Shown piece by piece: positions 62,820 through 64,000 of a stretch of DNA of 64,000 nucleotides. Position 1 is the first letter of the stretch, and the number at the start of each line of letters is the position of its first letter. The stretch is from contig JAKZAP010000007.1 in the NCBI GenBank assembly GCA_023053575.1, forward strand, positions 12,305,508 through 12,369,507. The letters run 5' to 3'. The stretch comes from Branchinecta lynchi. Its lineage: Eukaryota > Arthropoda > Branchiopoda > Anostraca > Branchinectidae. The position numbers and the translations under genes are program-made. The notes under the pieces were generated by a model. That model ran no database searches. It had not been told where the DNA came from and saw only the letters and a list, made by a program, of their open reading frames with translations.

Positions 62820-64000
62820 CCACAGACACAAGTCACTTCCACTTTGTGGAATCGCGGAAAACGCCTATTGTGCTGAAACCCCTGGGAAGTACTCCCGTCC
62901 GACCCTGATCATCTATCCGCAGGATAAAGAAAGACTCGCGCGGTTCACGCGATAGAATACAAGGAACGGAGCAAGGGCGGAGGATTTGAATTTGAATTTA
63001 AATGGATAACGAACCTTCCCCGGAGCGACAACATTCACTGATGAAGGATGATACAATTTAGAGTAGAGAAGAGATTTCTGGATAGCGAAGCACTCTGGGA
63101 CCGAGTAAATTCCCTTCCCAGTCTGATCTCACATAGTAAAGTATGTTAAATGCAAGCTCGAGAGGCGGGACCATAGTAAAATCGGTGGTGGAAATGGATA
63201 GATGCAAAAACTGAAAAGCGAGTGTTACTCAGATTAAGGAATTTGGTGAAGTTTCCGAAGGTGGCTTCCAGGCATAGACAAGACTTTTTATAAGGTTTAA
63301 GAAACTGAATAAATGTAGGCTGATCGTTTGTTGTTTCGTTCCAGAGATCAGACCTACTTATGTATCTGCTAGGGCTATTGCTTCCGAAGAAAATGATAAA
63401 CAAAGAAAAGATATTTCCGATTATCAAATAAGAGTTTTCAGGAATTGTGCAAGTAAAACGGCCACGGGGTATTATTCAGAAATTATTATTCCTACTTGTC
63501 CGTGGATTTTTGTTAATGTAGGCTTTAGTGTTATTTTTTAGGAGAACACTAGGTTAGGTACAGTAGAAGCATGCTTAAGTGAACATGTGTTGACATTGAA
63601 CTGCCATTTTCATGCACTTGCTGCGACTAAAGCTAATTACCAGTTAGCCGAAGTACGTAATTAAACACGAAGTAAACACTTGGATAGGTATTTTGGATCT
63701 TCATTCTACCATTTAGCCCAAAACTGCACTGTTCACCTAAACATAACTGTTCACATAAACAAACCTCTACTGTACAATGCGCTATGATTGGGAGCAGTCC
63801 TATGCTTGTTCGGACATCAGTTAGCTCTTGACGGCGTGTGGTAAATAATCCACTTGTTATGGAGATGGGTAGCCTAGCCAAGATCATTATTCACTTTTAC
63901 ACCCACCTCATCTGCAACATCCCTTGGTAGATGTCTCAATTGGATTTGCCTTCCTTGATGAAACTTCTCCTTTAAATTATAAATCCTGGCTTCTTTCAGA
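62820..64000. other. No gene assigned
   Basis: Minus-strand frames 63146-63427 and 63633-63887 show no known domain. No repeat family noted elsewhere in the window was recognised here. Confidence 0.4.

Overview
The window looks like nuclear DNA from an animal, probably an invertebrate. It has intron-split coding sequence with GT-AG splice sites, introns of 7.5 and 8.9 kb, several non-LTR retrotransposon remnants with short tandem tails, tRNA-derived SINEs, many terminal-inverted-repeat (TIR) elements without a transposase, long G/C homopolymers and AT microsatellites. No bacterial-style gene organisation is visible. I cannot name the taxon from the sequence alone.

Only one host gene can be assigned. 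Three exons on the minus strand (43797-43652, 36113-35947, 27026-26779) join with matching splice phases (2, then 1). They give a continuous peptide covering most of RRM1, all of RRM2 and the start of RRM3 of Raver, the ribonucleoprotein PTB-binding family (RAVER1/RAVER2 in vertebrates). The exon with the start codon should lie above 43797. The rest of RRM3 and the C-terminal PTB/vinculin-binding region should lie below 26779. I could not find either. A decayed partial copy of the RRM1 exon and its flanking intron lies upstream at 46925-47026.

Almost everything else is repeats. From left to right: a 3.8 kb hairpin-ended element with internal tandem units (1453-5247; a shorter relative lies at 32007-34031 inside a Raver intron); SINEs and MITEs (6.3-14.9 kb), including a 1 kb imperfect palindrome at 14.0-15.0 kb; a pair of inverted, strand-asymmetric poly(A) elements (10.5-11.1 and 17.0-17.7 kb); a perfect 133-bp-arm palindrome (18858-19130); a TTAA-ended element (20402-21098, inverted copy 61723-62400); Raver exon 27026-26779 with a MITE end inside its 5' splice region; Raver introns filled with several ~1 kb GGGATCCC-bounded elements; MITEs with clear target-site duplications (6.35, 44.3 and 48.7 kb); ~150-bp tandem repeats (49.1-50.1 kb); a 5'-truncated LINE with an intact RT core but a late nonsense codon (51.8-53.7 kb); and more MITEs to the end.

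A short motif resembling the two conserved boxes of a hammerhead ribozyme core occurs in about ten dispersed repeats, but the helix III/cleavage-site half is not evident. Most long open frames in the window are chance products of repeats. Confidence is high for the Raver exons, the LINE and the measured inverted repeats. It is modest for family names of non-coding elements, because no database search could be run.
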